From contig DATBHR010000077.1 of the NCBI GenBank assembly GCA_036557365.1, forward strand, positions 62,001 through 126,000: a stretch of 64,000 nucleotides of DNA, written 5' to 3'. The translations under genes were made by a program, and so were the position numbers. Shown in pieces: positions 35,695 to 44,705 of this stretch. Positions within the stretch are counted from its first letter, which is position 1, and the number at the start of each line of letters is the position of its first letter. Source of the DNA: DATKHR01 sp036557365. Lineage in GTDB: Bacteria; Acidobacteriota; Vicinamibacteria; Vicinamibacterales; CAVVIG01. Below the pieces are notes generated by a model. It had not been told where the DNA came from. It did not search any database and saw nothing but the letters and a program-made list of their open reading frames with translations.

Positions 35695-36516
35695 TCAGCG
35701 GCCGGCCAGCGCGCGCGCCAGGATGTTCGCCGCGACGCGGCGACGATAGTCGGCCGTCGATCGCATGTCGTCGATCGGCGCGATCTCCTCCAGCAGGACG
35801 CGCTGCACATCGGCGAGGGGCGCGTGGGCCGCGACCGCGGATTCAGTCCTCGGCAGTCGCACCACCGTCGGCGCGACCGACCCGATCGCAATCCGCGGTT
35901 CTGGTCCGAAGACGCCAGCCATCACGACTTTCGAGATCGACTGCGCCGCCCGTGTGCCGACTTTCCGAAACCACTGGCGTCCGCTGGCGGGCGGAATTTC
36001 GAATCCGGCGATCAATTCGTCCGGACGCCGCACGGTGGCGCGATACCCTGCGTAAAACGACGTGAACGGCACCGTGCGCCTGGCCCGCGCGCTCTCGAGC
36101 ACCACGAGCGCGTCGAGCGCCGCCAGCACGGGCAGCGTGTCGCCCGCGGGCGAGGCGTTGGCGACGTTCCCGCCAATCGTTCCGCGATTCTGAATCTGCA
36201 CGCCGCCGACCTCGCGCGCGGCGGCGGCCAGCATCGGCGCGCGCCGCCGGACCAGCGGCGATCGAATCAGATCCGTATGCGTCGTCAGCGCGCCAATCCA
36301 CAGCCACCCGTGCCGGACCTGGATCGATCGCAGCGCATCGAGCGTCCACAGGTTCAGGAAGCGCGTGTCCTTCAGCGTACCGAAGTTGAGCGCGACATAG
36401 AGGTCGGTGCAGCCGGCCATCGGCGTCAGGCCCGCTTCGTCTCGCAGCATGGCGAGTGCCTCGGCCACGTTGCGCGGGTGCAGAAGCACGCGCCGCTCGA
36501 TCGACGTCCGCATCAT
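35695..36516 (-). CDS. Xanthine dehydrogenase family FAD-binding subunit
   Basis: A 273-residue medium subunit of a molybdenum hydroxylase. FAD motifs are MAGCTDLYVALNFG, LWIGALTTHTDLIRSPLVRR and NRGTIGGNVANASPAGDTLP. The start at 36516 is the first of two adjacent ATGs and overlaps the [2Fe-2S] gene stop by 4 bp; AGGAAGG lies just upstream. It is the last of a three-gene set. The C-terminal CO-dehydrogenase-like domain ends normally at ILARALAGR. Confidence 0.93.
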   Translation of the reverse strand: MMRTSIERRVLLHPRNVAEALAMLRDEAGLTPMAGCTDLYVALNFGTLKDTRFLNLWTLDALRSIQVRHGWLWIGALTTHTDLIRSPLVRRRAPMLAAAAREVGGVQIQNRGTIGGNVANASPAGDTLPVLAALDALVVLESARARRTVPFTSFYAGYRATVRRPDELIAGFEIPPASGRQWFRKVGTRAAQSISKVVMAGVFGPEPRIAIGSVAPTVVRLPRTESAVAAHAPLADVQRVLLEEIAPIDDMRSTADYRRRVAANILARALAGR

Positions 36517-36935
36517 GCCTTCCTGATCGATCGGTAAATCGCCGAGTAGCCGGTGCATCGGCACAGGTTTCCGGCGAGCCCGGTGCGAACGGCGGCCATC
36601 GACGGCTTCCGGCCAATTGCCACGGCGGCCATGATCATTCCGGGCGTACAGATTCCGCACTGCGCGCCGCCATGCTCCACGAACGCACGCTGCAGGCGAT
36701 GCCGACCGCCGAGCCCTTCGATCGTCGTCACGTGCGTTCGATCGACGTGGGCTGCGGGCACGAGGCACGAATTGACCGGCTCGCCGTCGACGAGGACGGT
36801 GCATGCGCCGCATTCGCCTTCGCCGCAGCCCTCTTTCGTCCCCGTCAGGCCGCAGTCCTCGCGCAGGACATCGAGAAGGCGCTTGAGCGGATGGACGTCC
36901 AGCTTCCGGCGGCGGCCGTTAAGCGTGAGACGCAT
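36513..36935 (-). CDS. Xanthine dehydrogenase family [2Fe-2S] subunit
   Basis: A 140-residue small subunit with both cluster motifs: the plant-type ferredoxin site CGEGECGACTVLVDG with a later Cys in VNSCLVPAAH, and the helical-domain site CGICTPG with GNLCRCTGY. It passes electrons from the molybdenum subunit to FAD. It overlaps the large-subunit gene by 17 bp at its start and the FAD gene by 4 bp at its end, giving the gene order large, small, medium. Confidence 0.95.
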   Translation of the reverse strand: MRLTLNGRRRKLDVHPLKRLLDVLREDCGLTGTKEGCGEGECGACTVLVDGEPVNSCLVPAAHVDRTHVTTIEGLGGRHRLQRAFVEHGGAQCGICTPGMIMAAVAIGRKPSMAAVRTGLAGNLCRCTGYSAIYRSIRKA

Positions 36936-39111
36936 GGGAGCGGCCTTCGCGACCGAGGGCCGGCGCGTTCATGATCCGCTCGGGTGTCGCCGGAATCGCG
37001 CGAACGTCGAAACCGGCGTGGCGCAGCGCGTTGACCGCCGCGGGTGCGGGCCCATCGATCGGCATCTCGCCCACGCCTTTCGCGCCGAACGGCCCGTGCG
37101 GGTACGGATTCTCCAGGATCACGACATCAATCGCCGGCGTATCGAGCGTCGTCGGAATGATGTAGTTCGTCAGCTGCGAGTTCGCCATCCGCCCGTCGCG
37201 CATGACGACCTCTTCGAGCAGTGCGTAGCCGAGGCCCTGCGCGCTGCCGCCTTCGATCTGTCCAATGGCCAGTGTCGGATGAATTGCCTTTCCGATCTCG
37301 TGCACGCTGGTCAGCGCGATCGGCCGGACTTCGCACGTCTCGCGATCGACGGCGACTTCGACGACGTCGCAGGCCCATCCGTAGCTGCCGTACGCGTCAC
37401 CCTGATAGGTGTCGTCGCTCCAGACCATCCCCTCCGGCCGCTCGTAGGCCTTCGTGACGACGAGCGCGCCGTGCTTCCTGAAATATTCGCCGGGCGACTG
37501 CGCGCCGATGGTCGCGCGCATTTCCTCGGCGCACCGCTGCAGAATGCGGCCGACGATCATGCACGTGCGAGAGGCGACGGTTGGTCCGCTGTCTGGCACA
37601 ACGCTGGTGTCGGCGGCGCTCACCTCGACCGCATCGTATGGAATGCCGAGCGCGTCGGCCACGATTTGCGCGTGCATCGTCCGCGTGCCCTGCCCGATCT
37701 CGGTACTCGCCACGAGAATCCGGACGCCGTCGGGCGTCAGCTCGAGCGACGCCTTCGATGCGAGCTTCACCTCGCCTCCGCCGGTGAAACCCGACCCGTG
37801 AAAGAAGAGCGCGAGGCCGATGCCTCGGCCTGTTCCCGTAAGCGTTCGACGGCGACGCGTGAAATCTGTTCGACGGACTGCGGTACGCAGGACGTCGAGC
37901 GCGCTGCAGTCGCGGCCGAGCCGCTGCCCGGTCGCGGTTGTATCGCCGGGACGAAGCGCGTTGACCTCGCGCACGCGAACGGGATCGAGACCGAGTGCCG
38001 ACGCGATGCGATCCATGTGGACTTCGACCGCAAACTGCGTCTGCGGCGCACCGAATCCCCTGAACGCGCCGTTGGGCGGCGTGTTGGTCATCGCCGCGCG
38101 CCCGCGGATGCGGACGTGATCGCAGCGATACGGTCCGCTTGCGTGGATGAGCCCGCGCGACAGCACGACCGCGCTGAGCGTCGCGTACGCGCCGCCATCG
38201 AGCACCACGTCGATGTCCATCGCGGTCAGCCGGCCGCTCCGCGTCACGCCGGTCCGGTGGCGCACGATCGACGGATGGCGCTTGGTCGTCGCGAGCATGT
38301 CTTCGACGCGGTCGTAGACCAGCTTCACCGGTCGGCCGCTCTTCCGCGCGAGGATCGCCGCGTGACCGGCAATCATCGACGGGTATTCTTCCTTCCCGCC
38401 GAATCCTCCACCGGTTTCCGTCTGCACGACGCGGACTTTGTCGTTCGGAAGTCCAAGCAGCACGCTCAACGCACGATGCACGTAGTAGGGACACTGCAGC
38501 GACCCGTAGAGCGTGATGCTGCCGTCCGGTTCAGGCACGGCGATGACGCCGTTGGGCTCGATGTACAGCTGCTCCTGATGCCCGGTGCGGTACTCGCCCT
38601 CGATGATGTGATCGGCCGCGGAGAAGCCGGCGTCGAGGCTGCCCTTGTCGATCGCAATCGACTTGAAGAGGTGCGTCGAGGCTTCAGGATCGTAGTTGGG
38701 CGGCGTTTCGCGATACGTGACGTGGACATCGGCTGCCAGCAACCGGTCGCGCTGCTCATGCGCAATCAACAGGATCGGCTCTGCCACATGGCGGATCACG
38801 CGTTCGGCGAGGCACGGCTGGTCGTCGTCAATCAGCGCAACGATGTTGCGGCCGGGAATGTCGCGGTAGTCCGCGATCGTGAATCCGGCCGGATCGAATC
38901 TCAGCTTGATGTCGAGAATCTCGGCGGACGGAATCGTCGAGCGGATCGTGCGCGCGTGCAGCATTCCCGGAAATCGAAGATCGTCGATGTAGCGGGCTTC
39001 GCCGGTGACCTTTGCGTGCCCTTCCTTGCGGAGCACGCTGCGGCCGACGACGGGACGTGCCCGATGCATGTTTTTGTTCGGACGACGCGCGGTGCGTCCG
39101 GGCCGGGGCAT
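36919..39111 (-). CDS. Xanthine dehydrogenase molybdenum-binding subunit
   Basis: A 730-residue large subunit, read from the ATG at 39111; an in-frame upstream extension would run into the divergent gene. It has GRSVLRKEGHAKVTGEARYI at the hammerhead, ETGGGFGGKEEYPSMIAGHA, NGAFRGFGAPQTQFAVE, and the catalytic Glu in GAKGVGEMPIDGPAPAA. With the neighbouring purine genes, oxidation of hypoxanthine/xanthine to urate is the natural assignment, though the molybdenum hydroxylases vary in substrate. The promoter must lie in the 61-bp gap shared with the divergent D-aminoacylase gene. Confidence 0.92.
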   Translation of the reverse strand: MPRPGRTARRPNKNMHRARPVVGRSVLRKEGHAKVTGEARYIDDLRFPGMLHARTIRSTIPSAEILDIKLRFDPAGFTIADYRDIPGRNIVALIDDDQPCLAERVIRHVAEPILLIAHEQRDRLLAADVHVTYRETPPNYDPEASTHLFKSIAIDKGSLDAGFSAADHIIEGEYRTGHQEQLYIEPNGVIAVPEPDGSITLYGSLQCPYYVHRALSVLLGLPNDKVRVVQTETGGGFGGKEEYPSMIAGHAAILARKSGRPVKLVYDRVEDMLATTKRHPSIVRHRTGVTRSGRLTAMDIDVVLDGGAYATLSAVVLSRGLIHASGPYRCDHVRIRGRAAMTNTPPNGAFRGFGAPQTQFAVEVHMDRIASALGLDPVRVREVNALRPGDTTATGQRLGRDCSALDVLRTAVRRTDFTRRRRTLTGTGRGIGLALFFHGSGFTGGGEVKLASKASLELTPDGVRILVASTEIGQGTRTMHAQIVADALGIPYDAVEVSAADTSVVPDSGPTVASRTCMIVGRILQRCAEEMRATIGAQSPGEYFRKHGALVVTKAYERPEGMVWSDDTYQGDAYGSYGWACDVVEVAVDRETCEVRPIALTSVHEIGKAIHPTLAIGQIEGGSAQGLGYALLEEVVMRDGRMANSQLTNYIIPTTLDTPAIDVVILENPYPHGPFGAKGVGEMPIDGPAPAAVNALRHAGFDVRAIPATPERIMNAPALGREGRSHASHA

Positions 39112-39172
39112 CGCCGGATTATAAGGGCTGGCGCGACCGCGCACGGGCGCTGACGCGGTAACATGTCCGCGC

Positions 39173-40741
39173 ATGCGCCGGTTCATCTTCGCCATCGCGT
39201 GGCTGACGTTTGCAGTTTCCGTCACAACGCAGCCATCACGCTACGACGTCCTGATCCGGAACGGCCGCGTCGTCGACGGGACCGGAAATCCATGGCGGGC
39301 CGCCGACATCGGCATACGCGGTGGCCGCATCGTGGACATCGGCCGATTGACGAACGCGCAGGCGGCGCGCGTCATCGACGCGTCCGGCCTGACCGTGTCG
39401 CCCGGCTTCATCGACGTGCATTCGCATTCGGCCGACGGCCTCGCAGGCGGCCTGAAGGACGCGCGGCAGCTCGTCGCCCAGGGCATCACCACCGTCGCCA
39501 TCAATCCGGACGGCGGCGGTCCCGTTGATTTGCGGACCCAGCGCGCGGGTTACGAGCAGCGCGGCGTCGGCGTGAACGTCGCGCTGTACGTGCCGCACGG
39601 ATCGATTCGACGCGAAGTCCTCGGCATGGCCGATCGCGCACCGACCGCCGCAGAGCTCGATCGCATGGCGACGATTGCTCGCCGCGGGATGGAAGCCGGC
39701 GGCATCGGGCTGTCGTCCGGCCTGTATTACGCCCCGGGCAGCTACGCCAGGACCGAGGAGGTCATCGCGCTCGCGAAGATCGTCGCCGAGATGGGCGGCG
39801 TCTACGAAAGCCACATCCGCGACGAGGCCGACTACAACATCGGCGTCGTCGCCGCGGTGGACGAGGTGATCCGGATTGCCGAGGAAGGTCACATTCCGGC
39901 CGTCGTCGGCCACATGAAGGCGCTAGGCCCTGCGAGCTGGGGTCTGTCGATGGCCCTCGTCGAGCACATCAATCAGGCGCGCGATCGCGGCGTCGAGGTC
40001 TACGCGGATCAATATCCGTACGACGCGAGTGGAACCGGCATCGTCGGCGCGCTCATCCCGCGATGGGCGGAAGTCGGCGGACGCGACGAACTGCTGAAGC
40101 GAATCGCCGGCGCCGACCACGAGCGGCTCGCGGCGGACATGCGGAGGAATCTCGTGCGCCGCGGCGGCGCCGACAAGCTGATGTTCTCGCAGTACCGGCC
40201 GGATCCGTCGATTGAAGGCAAGACACTCGCGGCGGTCGCCGAGGCGATGCATCAGCCGCCGGAGGAAGCCGCGATGTCGCTGCTGCAGAAAGGCGACGCC
40301 GGCCTCGTGTCCTTCAACATGTCCGAGCGCGATATCGATCTGATCATGCGCCAGCCGTTCACGATGACCTGCACTGACGGCGACCTCGTGCCGTTCGGAC
40401 AGGGAAAGCCGCATCCGCGCGGCAACGGCGCGTTCGCACGGAAGCTGCACGTGTACGTGGACGAGCGGCACGTCATCGATCTGCCGTTCGCGATCCGCTC
40501 GATGACGAACCTTCCGGCGTCGGTCTACGGCATGAAGGATCGCGGCGTCCTGCGGCCTGGAGCCTGGGCCGACATCCTGATCTTCGACCTCGCGAAGGTT
40601 CGCGATGCCGCGACGTACCAGAATCCGCATCAGCTCGCGGAGGGCATGTCGTACGTCCTCGTGAACGGTGTCGTCGAGAAAGACGCCGACGCGTTCACCG
40701 GAAAGCTCGGTGGAAAGGTGGTCTCACCTGAACGCAACTGA
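39173..40741 (+). CDS. Exported N-acyl-D-amino-acid deacylase-type amidohydrolase
   Basis: A 522-residue amidohydrolase with a signal peptide (MRRFIFAIAWLTFAVSVTTQ). D-aminoacylase family motifs are VIDASGLTVSPGFIDVHSHS, GGIGLSSGLYYAPGSYA, YESHIRDE, VVGHMKALG and a late TDGDLVPFGQGKPHPRG. These enzymes remove acyl groups from D-amino acids or related amides. It is divergent from the xanthine dehydrogenase operon and its end overlaps the glcF-type gene by about 30 bp. A direct tie to purine breakdown is not evident. Confidence 0.88.
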   Translation: MRRFIFAIAWLTFAVSVTTQPSRYDVLIRNGRVVDGTGNPWRAADIGIRGGRIVDIGRLTNAQAARVIDASGLTVSPGFIDVHSHSADGLAGGLKDARQLVAQGITTVAINPDGGGPVDLRTQRAGYEQRGVGVNVALYVPHGSIRREVLGMADRAPTAAELDRMATIARRGMEAGGIGLSSGLYYAPGSYARTEEVIALAKIVAEMGGVYESHIRDEADYNIGVVAAVDEVIRIAEEGHIPAVVGHMKALGPASWGLSMALVEHINQARDRGVEVYADQYPYDASGTGIVGALIPRWAEVGGRDELLKRIAGADHERLAADMRRNLVRRGGADKLMFSQYRPDPSIEGKTLAAVAEAMHQPPEEAAMSLLQKGDAGLVSFNMSERDIDLIMRQPFTMTCTDGDLVPFGQGKPHPRGNGAFARKLHVYVDERHVIDLPFAIRSMTNLPASVYGMKDRGVLRPGAWADILIFDLAKVRDAATYQNPHQLAEGMSYVLVNGVVEKDADAFTGKLGGKVVSPERN

Positions 40742-42056
40742 GATCCGCGCGCTGGCGGACGACTGCGTCCACTGCGGATTCTGCCTTCCCGCGTGTCCCA
40801 CGTATCTCCTGTGGGGCCGCGAGGCCGATTCGCCGCGCGGACGCATCTACCTGATGAAGGCGCGGCTGGAAGGCCGCGCGGATCTCTCGGGGAGCTTCGA
40901 GCAGCACATCGACGCGTGCCTCGGCTGCATGGCGTGCGTGACCGCGTGTCCGTCCGGCGTGCGCTACGACCGTCTCATCGAATACACGCGGCCTGAAGTG
41001 GAACGCACGGTGAAGCGTTCGTCAGGCGAGCGACTCTACCGGCGTCTCCTGTTCGCGCTCTTCCCTTATCCGTCGAGGCTGCGTCCGCTCGCGGCAGCGC
41101 TGCGGATCGCGCAACGCAGCGGCATCCAGCGGTTGCTGCGATCGATGGGATGTACACGCCTCCTGTCACCGCGTCTCGCCGCGCTCGAACGCCTGGCGCC
41201 ACCTCCGTCGGCGCGCGCGGATCGCGAACCGATTCCGCCGGTCGTACCCGCGATCGGCGCGTCACGCCAGCGCGTCGGCATGCTGCTCGGCTGCGTGCAG
41301 CGCGTATTTTTCCCGGGCGTGAATCACGCCACCGCTCGCGTGCTCTCGCACGAAGGCTGCGACGTCGTCGTTCCGCCCGAGCAGGGATGCTGCGGCGCGT
41401 TGATGCTGCACGCGGGACAAATCGAGGATGCGAGGGCGTGCGCGCGACGGCTGATCGATGTCTTCGAGCGCGCAGGACTCGACTCGACAGCGCGCGCCGG
41501 AGCTGCGAGGATCGCCTCGCTCGATCGCATCGTCATCAACGCCGCCGGCTGCGGTTCCGCGATGAAGGAGTACGGTACGCTCCTCGCCGACGACCCTGCG
41601 TACGCCGAGCGGGCTCGCGCATTCGCCAGCCGCTGCGTGGATATCTCCGAGCTGCTCGCGGAACTGCCGGCGCAGGCGACACGCCACCCGCTGAATGTGC
41701 GCGTGATCTATCAGGATGCCTGCCATCTCAATCACGCGCAGGGCGTGAAGCAGGCGCCGCGCACGGTCCTGCGCAGCATTCCGGAGCTGACGCTGCAGGA
41801 GATTGCCGAGGCCGACACCTGCTGCGGATCCGCCGGCGTGTACAACCTGCTGCAGCCCGACGCGGCCTCGGACCTGCGCGATCGGAAAGTCGGCAACGTG
41901 CTGCGCGCCGAATGCGATCTGCTCGTCTCGTCCAATCCCGGGTGCCTGCTGCAGATTGCGTCGGGACTCGAAGCGGCAGGCCGCAGAATACCGACCGCGC
42001 ACGTCGTCGAAGTGATCGACGCATCCATTCGCGGCGAGTCTTCGTGGCGGCTTTGA
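40710..42056 (+). CDS. glcF: Glycolate oxidase iron-sulfur subunit GlcF
   Basis: A 448-residue protein with two [4Fe-4S] sites, CVHCGFCLPACPTY and CLGCMACVTACPSG, and two CCG domains (EQGCCGALMLHAG and DTCCGSAGVYNLLQP), as in GlcF. It carries electrons from the flavin subunits to the quinone pool. The GTG at 40710 is the best-placed start; an AGGTGG site upstream of a CTG at 40728 is an alternative. Either way it overlaps the D-aminoacylase gene. It converges on glcE, with 21 bp between stop codons, instead of following it as is usual. Confidence 0.9.
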   Translation: MERWSHLNATEIRALADDCVHCGFCLPACPTYLLWGREADSPRGRIYLMKARLEGRADLSGSFEQHIDACLGCMACVTACPSGVRYDRLIEYTRPEVERTVKRSSGERLYRRLLFALFPYPSRLRPLAAALRIAQRSGIQRLLRSMGCTRLLSPRLAALERLAPPPSARADREPIPPVVPAIGASRQRVGMLLGCVQRVFFPGVNHATARVLSHEGCDVVVPPEQGCCGALMLHAGQIEDARACARRLIDVFERAGLDSTARAGAARIASLDRIVINAAGCGSAMKEYGTLLADDPAYAERARAFASRCVDISELLAELPAQATRHPLNVRVIYQDACHLNHAQGVKQAPRTVLRSIPELTLQEIAEADTCCGSAGVYNLLQPDAASDLRDRKVGNVLRAECDLLVSSNPGCLLQIASGLEAAGRRIPTAHVVEVIDASIRGESSWRL

Positions 42057-42077
42057 GTTGCGGGTCACGCACAGCGC

Positions 42078-43247
42078 TCAATTGGTCGCGCGCGCCAGAC
42101 TTTCCCACACTGACTGGTTCAGCGTCCCCTGCGGATCGAGCGACTGGCGCACCGATCGCATGACGCGCATCGCGCTTCCCACGTTTCCCCAGATGCCAAC
42201 CGCGTTCGCGAGATCGCGCGACGCTCGGCGCAGCACGACGCTGCCGCGATCCGGTGGCACGCGGCTCCGAAGAGTTTCGATGGCGAGTCGCTGCTTCTCC
42301 TGAGGCAGATCGATCCGAACGAGGAGCGCGCCGATCGCCGCTCGACCGATCGCGTCGAATCGTCCGCCGGTCGCATGGTCAATCGCCTCGAGCGTAGCTC
42401 CAAGATCCGCGGGCAGACAGCTGACGCTGGCGACGACGCTTGTCCCGCCCCACGGACGCGCCGCGTGCGTGTCCCACTCGCGTGCTTCGTCCGCGCCATC
42501 GAGGACGTCTGCGCGCAACCCGAGCGAGGCCGCAATGTCGCTGACGCCGGCGCTCTGCTGCGCGACTGACGCATCGATCGATTCGAATCGGACCAGCGCA
42601 CGAAGCGGCGGAACCTGCACTTCCACGGCGGTCGGCGTCAGCTGCGCGCGATCGATGGCCGCCGCCAGTTCCTGCACGACCTTGAACGACGGCACGTCGA
42701 TCCGGATCGTGCGCGACGCCTGCGGACGCGGATACAGCTTGAAGCTGGCCGCAGTGATGACGCCAAGACAGCCGAACGATCCCGTGAGCAGCCGCGACAC
42801 ATCGTAGCCCGCGACGTTCTTGACGACGATGCCGCCTGCTTTTGCGCGGACGCCATCGGCGCGGACCATCTCGACGCCGATGATGAGGTCCCGCGGCGCG
42901 CCGTACCGATGCCGCCGCGGACCGCTCGCGTTGGTCGCTACGATCCCGCCGATCGTGAGCTCGTCAGCCCACGGCGGATCGAGCGGAATCCATTGATTGT
43001 GGCGCGCGAGCTCGCGATTCACGTCTCCGAGACGTGCGCCCGCTTCAACGGTCGCCGTGAGATCGCCGTGGCGATGCGCAATCAGCCGATTCAGTCGCCG
43101 CGACGAAAGAAGGACATCGGCATCCGCCGGGAACGGCCAATCGTCCGGCTTTCCGGATCCGCAGATGATGATCCGTTCCCGCTGGGCTGCGGCCTCACGG
43201 ACGACATCTGCAACTTCGTCAGCGGTCGCAGGCTCGACGACGCGCAC
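42078..43247 (-). CDS. glcE: Glycolate oxidase FAD-binding subunit GlcE
   Basis: A 389-residue flavoprotein with a PCMH-type FAD domain: GDLTATVEAGARLGDVNREL, DPPWADELTIGGIVATNASG, GAPRDLIIGVEMVRADG and KNVAGYDVSRLLTGSFGCLG. It is the second flavin subunit of glycolate dehydrogenase. It starts with GTG directly after the TGA of glcD (TGAGTG), so its translation depends on glcD. The length is slightly above E. coli GlcE. Confidence 0.92.
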   Translation of the reverse strand: MRVVEPATADEVADVVREAAAQRERIIICGSGKPDDWPFPADADVLLSSRRLNRLIAHRHGDLTATVEAGARLGDVNRELARHNQWIPLDPPWADELTIGGIVATNASGPRRHRYGAPRDLIIGVEMVRADGVRAKAGGIVVKNVAGYDVSRLLTGSFGCLGVITAASFKLYPRPQASRTIRIDVPSFKVVQELAAAIDRAQLTPTAVEVQVPPLRALVRFESIDASVAQQSAGVSDIAASLGLRADVLDGADEAREWDTHAARPWGGTSVVASVSCLPADLGATLEAIDHATGGRFDAIGRAAIGALLVRIDLPQEKQRLAIETLRSRVPPDRGSVVLRRASRDLANAVGIWGNVGSAMRVMRSVRQSLDPQGTLNQSVWESLARATN

Positions 43248-44696
43248 TCAGAATCGCTCCGCGAGTCCTGCGCGCTCCGCCGGATGCTGACGGTATGGCC
43301 CTGGAACTTCACCGCAGAGCCTCGGCGTCGGAAAGACCTTGCCCGGATTGCAGAGTCCCGATGCGTCGAACGCGCACCGTACGAGCTGCATCGTCTCGAG
43401 ATCGGCCTCGCTGAACATCTTCGGCATCTGGGCCGCTTTGTCGGCGCCGACGCCGTGCTCGCCGGTAATCGATCCGCCGGCGTCGAGGCAGAATGTCAGA
43501 ATTTCTGACGCAACGTGCTCGGCAAGCTCGCCCTGTCCCGGCACGCTTTCGTCGTAGCAGACGAGCGGATGAAGATTGCCGTCGCCGGCGTGGAAGACGT
43601 TGCCGATGCGGAGGCCGGAGCGCTTCTCGAGATCACGAATCCGGCGCAGGACGTCGGGCAGCGTCGTCCGCGGAATCACACCGTCCTGCACGTAGTAGTT
43701 CGGCGACACGCGGCCCATCGCGGCGAACGCCGCTTTGCGTCCTTTCCAGATGCGCGCACGTTCGTCGTTGGACTTCGCGATGATGAAATCCGTCGCTTCG
43801 TGTTCGCGGCAGACGCGTTCGACCTGATGAAAGAGCGCTTCGACTTCGACCGAAGGACCGTCGAGCTCCACGATGAGAACGGCGTCGGCCTGCGGAAATC
43901 CCGGGTGAACGGCCGCTTCGGCGGCCTCGAGCGTCAGGCGATCCATCATCTCCACCGCGGCAGGCACGATGCCCTGCCCGATGATCGCGGACACGGCATC
44001 GCCCGCGCGATCCGTGGACGAAAACGCCGCGAGCAGCGTCCGAACGGACTCGGGAGTGCGCAGCAGGCGCAGCGTGGCTTTCGTCACGACGCCGAGCGTG
44101 CCTTCGGATCCGACGATGACGCCGAGGAGATCGAATCCGGGGCTGTCGCCGCCCATGCCGCCGATGTGAACCATCTCACCGTCGGGCAGTACGACCTCCG
44201 CGCCGAGCACGTGATGCACGGTGAAGCCGTACTTCAGGCAGTGCGCACCGCCCGAGTTCTCGGCGATGTTGCCGCCGATCGAGCAGATCAACTGGCTGGA
44301 CGGATCCGGTGCGTAGTAGTAGCCCTCGGGCTGGACGCGGCGGGTCACATCCAGGTTGATGACGCCAGGCTCGACCGTGATCCGATGATTCGGCAAATCG
44401 ACGTCGACGATTCGATTGAGCTTCGTCAGCACGATGAGCACGCCGTCACTGACCGGCAGCGCGCCGCCCGAAAGACCCGTACCGTGTCCCCGCGCGACGA
44501 ACGGCACGCCGTGCCGGTGACAGGCGCGCACGACCATCTGCACTTCGGCGGCCGACTCGGGAAACACCACGAGTCCCGGCCGCTGCCGCAGGCGGGCGAG
44601 GCCGTCGGACTCGAACGGCAGCAGCTCGGGCTCGTCCCGGAGAACATCGGCCGGACCGAGCGCGTCGACGAGCTCGCGAATCAATTCTGCGTTCAC
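43248..44696 (-). CDS. glcD: Glycolate oxidase subunit GlcD
   Basis: A 482-residue catalytic flavoprotein of the FAD-linked oxidase group that turns glycolate into glyoxylate. Motifs are FVARGHGTGLSGGALPVSDG, CSIGGNIAENSGGAHCLKYG, GSEGTLGVVTKATLRLL and the C-terminal GEHGVGADKAAQMPKMF with DPSGLCNPGKVF-like FDASGLCNPGKVFPT. It begins with GTG and lies 9 bp after the transhydrogenase gene. Related enzymes use D-lactate, so glycolate is inferred from the GlcE/GlcF partners. Confidence 0.93.
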   Translation of the reverse strand: MNAELIRELVDALGPADVLRDEPELLPFESDGLARLRQRPGLVVFPESAAEVQMVVRACHRHGVPFVARGHGTGLSGGALPVSDGVLIVLTKLNRIVDVDLPNHRITVEPGVINLDVTRRVQPEGYYYAPDPSSQLICSIGGNIAENSGGAHCLKYGFTVHHVLGAEVVLPDGEMVHIGGMGGDSPGFDLLGVIVGSEGTLGVVTKATLRLLRTPESVRTLLAAFSSTDRAGDAVSAIIGQGIVPAAVEMMDRLTLEAAEAAVHPGFPQADAVLIVELDGPSVEVEALFHQVERVCREHEATDFIIAKSNDERARIWKGRKAAFAAMGRVSPNYYVQDGVIPRTTLPDVLRRIRDLEKRSGLRIGNVFHAGDGNLHPLVCYDESVPGQGELAEHVASEILTFCLDAGGSITGEHGVGADKAAQMPKMFSEADLETMQLVRCAFDASGLCNPGKVFPTPRLCGEVPGPYRQHPAERAGLAERF

Positions 44697-44705
44697 GTCG
44701 CTATT